Assembly: GCA_963699535.1 (NCBI GenBank)
Contig: CAVOUJ010000026.1
Coordinates: 1 to 64,000, forward strand
Direction of reading: 5' to 3'
Length of the DNA stretch: 64,000 bases
Source of the DNA: VBDM01 sp963699535
GTDB taxonomy: Bacteria; Pseudomonadota; Gammaproteobacteria; Burkholderiales; SG8-39
This document shows, piece by piece, positions 61,550 through 64,000 of the stretch (position 1 is its first letter; each line of letters begins with the position of its first letter). The notes under the pieces were generated by a model. It had not been told where the DNA came from and searched no databases. It saw nothing but the letters and a program-made list of their open reading frames with translations. The position numbers were made by a program, and so were the translations under genes.

Positions 61550-62614
61550 CTAGCCCTGAACGCGGCTAAGGGTAACAACACATTCGGACAGGTCTTTTTT
61601 GCCTGGCGGGTTTGCCCAACTAGGCCAACCAGCTAACACCTTCGCGTCGGGCCGGACCGTAATCTGCCCAGGCGTTATCTCTCCAAAGAACAAGAATTCA
61701 GAGTTCCCCGGGTCTTGGAGGGCAAGCACGGATTCAACGACCACGCCGGGTATCCCGACGGAATGTGACTTGCCCTCGAGCTGGACCTTGTGCAGGAGCT
61801 CGGCGTTGAAACCGTTCTGGGAAATGTTGAGCTCGCTCAACGCGCCCTCACGTACGCCGCCCGCCCACATAGACTGGATGCGCGCGCATGAAGAGGTAGC
61901 CGTGGCACGGAAGGGTCCCGCTATCAATTGAGATCCCCGCCGCGTGATTGCCAGGGCGTAGACGCGCAGCCGGTCCTGGTAACCGGCCAGATAGAGCGCC
62001 GCATTGGATGCAGTGATGGAATCGGCCCTGCCGTCGAGACTCGTTACGAGCGTGGCACGGAACTTTCCCTGCCGTGCCGGCTCGAGCATCTTCGCCATGA
62101 AACTGACGGCGAGATAGCCTTCGGCGAGGGACCCAGGCGGGGCGCGCATCGCCTGCTCGGGATGAACAAGGAGCGGGCCTTGTTCTGGTTTCGTATCGAA
62201 TCGCCGCTGAAGGAGCTGCTGCGCGTCGCTGTGCCCGTACATCCCGGCCCGGCGAAGCCACATGATGGCGTTGATATTGTCCGCTGCAACGTCCTTTCCT
62301 TCCGCGTAGATGGCCCCCAGAGTGTACTGGGCGTCAGGGGCTTCCTGATCGGCTGCGAGCCGAAGCCATTTCATCGCTTCCACGACGTCTTTCTTGACGC
62401 CCCAGCCGTTAAGATAGAGCAAGCCCAGCCATGTTTGGCCGGCTGGGTGTTGCTGTGCCGCGGCCTTTCGAAACCACAGCTCGGCCGTCGCGTAGTCCTT
62501 TGGCGTTCCTTGCCCTTCGGCGTGCATGAGGCCGACCCTGCTCTGCGCAAGCGCATCCCCTTGATCGGCGGCCTTTCGATACCACCGCATTGCCTCGCCC
62601 CAATCTTGCGTCCG
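61550..62614 (-). CDS. Sel1-repeat protein, N-terminus lost at a junction
   Basis: The coherent part is about 355 residues and begins mid-repeat. At least three Sel1/TPR-like repeats are visible: WGEAMRWYRKAADQGDALAQ, YATAELWFRKAAAQQHPAGQ, VVEAMKWLRLAADQEAPDAQ and NINAIMWLRRAGMYGHSDAQ. The C-terminal 200 residues (LAEGYLAVSFMAKMLEPARQ, SNAALYLAGYQDRLRVYALA) match no family I know. Sel1 repeats mediate protein binding. Upstream of about 62,614 the frame continues only as antisense of an E1-beta gene, so the true N-terminus is absent. Composition is lower in GC than before 61.3 kb. Confidence 0.75.
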   Translation of the reverse strand, partial: RTQDWGEAMRWYRKAADQGDALAQSRVGLMHAEGQGTPKDYATAELWFRKAAAQQHPAGQTWLGLLYLNGWGVKKDVVEAMKWLRLAADQEAPDAQYTLGAIYAEGKDVAADNINAIMWLRRAGMYGHSDAQQLLQRRFDTKPEQGPLLVHPEQAMRAPPGSLAEGYLAVSFMAKMLEPARQGKFRATLVTSLDGRADSITASNAALYLAGYQDRLRVYALAITRRGSQLIAGPFRATATSSCARIQSMWAGGVREGALSELNISQNGFNAELLHKVQLEGKSHSVGIPGVVVESVLALQDPGNSEFLFFGEITPGQITVRPDAKVLAGWPSWANPPGKKDLSECVVTLSRVQG

Positions 62615-62625
62615 CGCGCGCTCGC
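62605..62625. other. Probable chimeric junction (Sel1 fragment to E1-beta fragment)
   Basis: The minus-strand Sel1 frame is coherent down from about 62,610, and the plus-strand E1-beta frame becomes coherent at about 62,615 (ALAAADKLKAEHGIDCEVVD). Both genes are truncated at the same point, in opposite orientation. Confidence 0.75.
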
Positions 62626-62953
62626 GGCGGCGGACAAGCTCAAGGCGGAACACGGCATCGACTGCGAAGTTGTCGATGTACGCTCGCTCGTTCCGCTCGA
62701 TACGCAAACCATCCTCGGTTCGGTCGGGCGCACGCACCGTCTGTTCACGGTCGAGGAAAATCCGCGGCTGTGCGGCTGGGGGGCGGAGATCGTCTCCATC
62801 GTGGCCGACGAGGCGTTCTACGAGCTCGACGGGCCGCCGGTGCGGATCACGACGCCGCATATCCCGCTGCCGGCCGCCGACATCCTCGAGGACATCGCGC
62901 TGCCGACGGTGGAGCGGATCGTGGAGCGGGTGCGAAAGGCGATGCAATCGTAG
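62614..62953 (+). CDS. C-terminal domain of a 2-oxoacid dehydrogenase E1 beta subunit
   Basis: About 112 residues of the transketolase C-terminal domain: LKAEHGIDCEVVDVRSLVPLD, TILGSVGRTHRLFTVEENP, CGWGAEIVSIVADEAFYELDGPPVRITTPHIPLP (in pieces). This is the last third of a pyruvate- or branched-chain-2-oxoacid dehydrogenase beta chain; the N-terminal two thirds are absent because of the junction. The resemblance is to alphaproteobacterial forms. It is followed by a palindromic repeat element. Confidence 0.85.
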
Positions 62954-62961
62954 CAGCGATT

Positions 62962-63063
62962 GTCATCCCGGACGGCCCCAAGGGCCGATCCGGGACCCAA
63001 GCCGCCACGCATGCATGCGCTGAGAGTTGGGTCCCGGCTCTCGTTTCGCTCGGCCGGGATAAC
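62962..63063. repeat. Palindromic intergenic repeat element of Rhizobiales type
   Basis: The 102-bp element starts GTCATCCCGG and ends CCGGGATAAC. Inner arms GATCCGGGACCCAA and TTGGGTCCCGGCTC pair across CGCATGCATGCG-like centre sequence. Such outward hairpins are frequent between genes in Bradyrhizobium-like genomes, by recollection. It lies between the E1-beta end and the next gene and may end transcription. Confidence 0.7.
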
Positions 63064-63092
63064 AGTAACAAGGCATGAGTTAGGGACACATC

Positions 63093-64000
63093 ATGTACGA
63101 AAATCTCCTCGCCAACGTTCCGACCGATCTCTGGATCGGCGGCAAATGGCGCAAGGCCTCCGACGGCGGGCGCTTCGACGTGATCGATCCGGCGACCGAG
63201 AACACGATCGCCTCGGTCGCGAGCGCCACCGTCGACGACGCCAAGGCCGCGGTCGATGCCGCGAGCGACGCGTTCCCGGCTGGGCCGGCAAGAAGCCGCG
63301 CGAGCGCGCCGAGATCCTGCGCAAGTCCTTCGAACTGATCATGCGCGACGCCGAGCGGCTGGCGAAGCTGATCACGATCGAGAACGGCAAGGCGCTGTCG
63401 GATTCGCGCGGCGAGGTCGCCTATGCGGCCGAGTTCTTCCGCTGGAACGCCGAGGAGGCGGTGCGCAATCTCGGCCAGCTCGTACAACGGCGCCGGCGTC
63501 CGGCGCGCGCATCATGGTGCAGCACAAGCCGGCGGGCGTCGCGGTGCTGGTGACGCCGTGGAATTTCCCGGCCGCGATGGCGACGCGCAAGATCGGCCCG
63601 GCGCTCGCGGCCGGCTGCACGGTCGTGCTCAAGCCCGCCTCCGACACGCCGCTCACCATGCTGGCGCTGATGCCGATCCTGGAGGAGGCCGGCGTGCCGG
63701 CGGGCGTGGTCAACGTCATCCCGTCGCGCTCGTCCGGCAAGGTGGTCGAGCGCGATGCTGCACGATCCGCGCGTGCGCGTCGTCTCGTTCACCGGCTCGA
63801 CCGAAGTCGGCCGCAAGCTCCTGCACGAGGCCGCCGACAACGTGGTCAAGCCGGCGATGGAGCTCGGCGGCAACGCGCCCTTCATCGTGTTCGACGACGC
63901 CGACATCGACGCGGCGATCGACGGCGCGATGATCGCCAAGATGCGCAACATGGGCGAGGCCTGCACGGCGGCGAACCGCTTCTATGTGCACGAGAAGGTG
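63093..64000 (+). CDS. gabD: NAD(P)-dependent succinate-semialdehyde dehydrogenase, 3' end outside the window (four frame breaks)
   Basis: Pieces in several frames rebuild an aldehyde dehydrogenase: DLWIGGKWRKASDGGRFDVI, PGWAGKKPRERAEILRKSFEL (in pieces), GKALSDSRGEVAYAAEFFRW, VLVTPWNFPAAMATRKIGPALAAG (in pieces), KPASDTPLTMLAL, VSFTGSTEVGRKL, MELGGNAPFIVFDDADID and MGEACTAANRFYVHE, which carries the catalytic Cys. Breaks fall near 63,285, 63,475, 63,505 and 63,757. The set fits the GabD/SSADH branch, oxidising succinate semialdehyde to succinate. The last third runs off the window edge. Confidence 0.88.

Noticed and set aside
62615..62947. N-terminal 110 residues of the Sel1 open frame
   Set aside because: They are the antisense of the E1-beta C-terminal domain and contain no Sel1 unit.
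656..64000. Programmed ribosomal frameshifting as explanation of the broken genes
   Set aside because: The breaks occur in many unrelated genes at variable sites without slippery heptamers plus structures; sequence error is simpler.

Overview
The window looks like a draft metagenome-type sequence. It is not one clean genome segment. About 58 kb (roughly 3,250 to 61,300) is high-GC and gene-dense and reads as a betaproteobacterium of Burkholderiales type: Bug/TctC-type receptors, a Burkholderiales-style formate dehydrogenase locus with DUF3305/DUF3306, AzlCD, and a ClpB gene with a sigma-32 promoter. The left end (1 to about 3,250) carries a MenC-like enolase and a CapA protein of lower GC that resemble Chloroflexota proteins. 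The right end (about 62,614 to 64,000) carries an E1-beta C-terminus, a palindromic intergenic repeat and a succinate-semialdehyde dehydrogenase that resemble Rhizobiales. At about 3,250 and 62,614 two unrelated genes on opposite strands are cut into one another, so I treat both as assembly or scaffold junctions. These taxonomic assignments are from memory of the families and were not searched.

More than twenty genes are interrupted by one or several single-base indels, many in short homopolymers. Domain order and active-site residues stay intact across the breaks. I therefore annotate such genes as one CDS across the frames and infer sequencing error rather than decay.

Layout. 3.2-5.3 kb: a truncated Bug receptor, a Gfo/Idh oxidoreductase and a GlcG-like protein. 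5.3-7.7 kb: a lower-GC pair, a winged-helix/TPR regulator facing a periplasmic cupin across a repeat-rich 300-bp gap. 7.7-11.9 kb: clpB and a divergent Ser/Thr kinase fused to a cyclic-nucleotide-binding domain. 12-22 kb: an apparent 13-gene minus-strand operon, tupB-tupC-tupA, a ModA-like receptor, a FecBCD-type ABC system, mobB, moeA, moaD, moaE, a cation/proton antiporter and a universal stress protein. 22-26.2 kb: an HTH/periplasmic-binding regulator, modABC and a short modE with a clear ModE operator. 26.3-28.3 kb: chrA and sodC. 28.3-37.5 kb: a complete membrane formate dehydrogenase locus. 37.6-40.1 kb: moaA, fdhD and mobA. 40.2-44.8 kb: a DUF4136 lipoprotein between 29-bp direct repeats, a two-subunit Mo-hydroxylase and an orphan amino-acid-type receptor. 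44.8-61.3 kb: mixed metabolism, including a metallo-hydrolase, a second Bug receptor, a second moeA, alpha/beta hydrolases, azlCD, rmuC and the tesA/ABC exporter group.

The unifying theme is molybdenum/tungsten. Three different families of oxyanion ABC importer, two regulators, most steps of molybdenum-cofactor assembly (moaA, moaD, moaE, two moeA, mobA, mobB, fdhD) and two Mo/W enzymes (formate dehydrogenase and a xanthine-oxidase-family hydroxylase) sit within about 38 kb. I saw no tRNA, rRNA, CRISPR array, transposase or phage gene.
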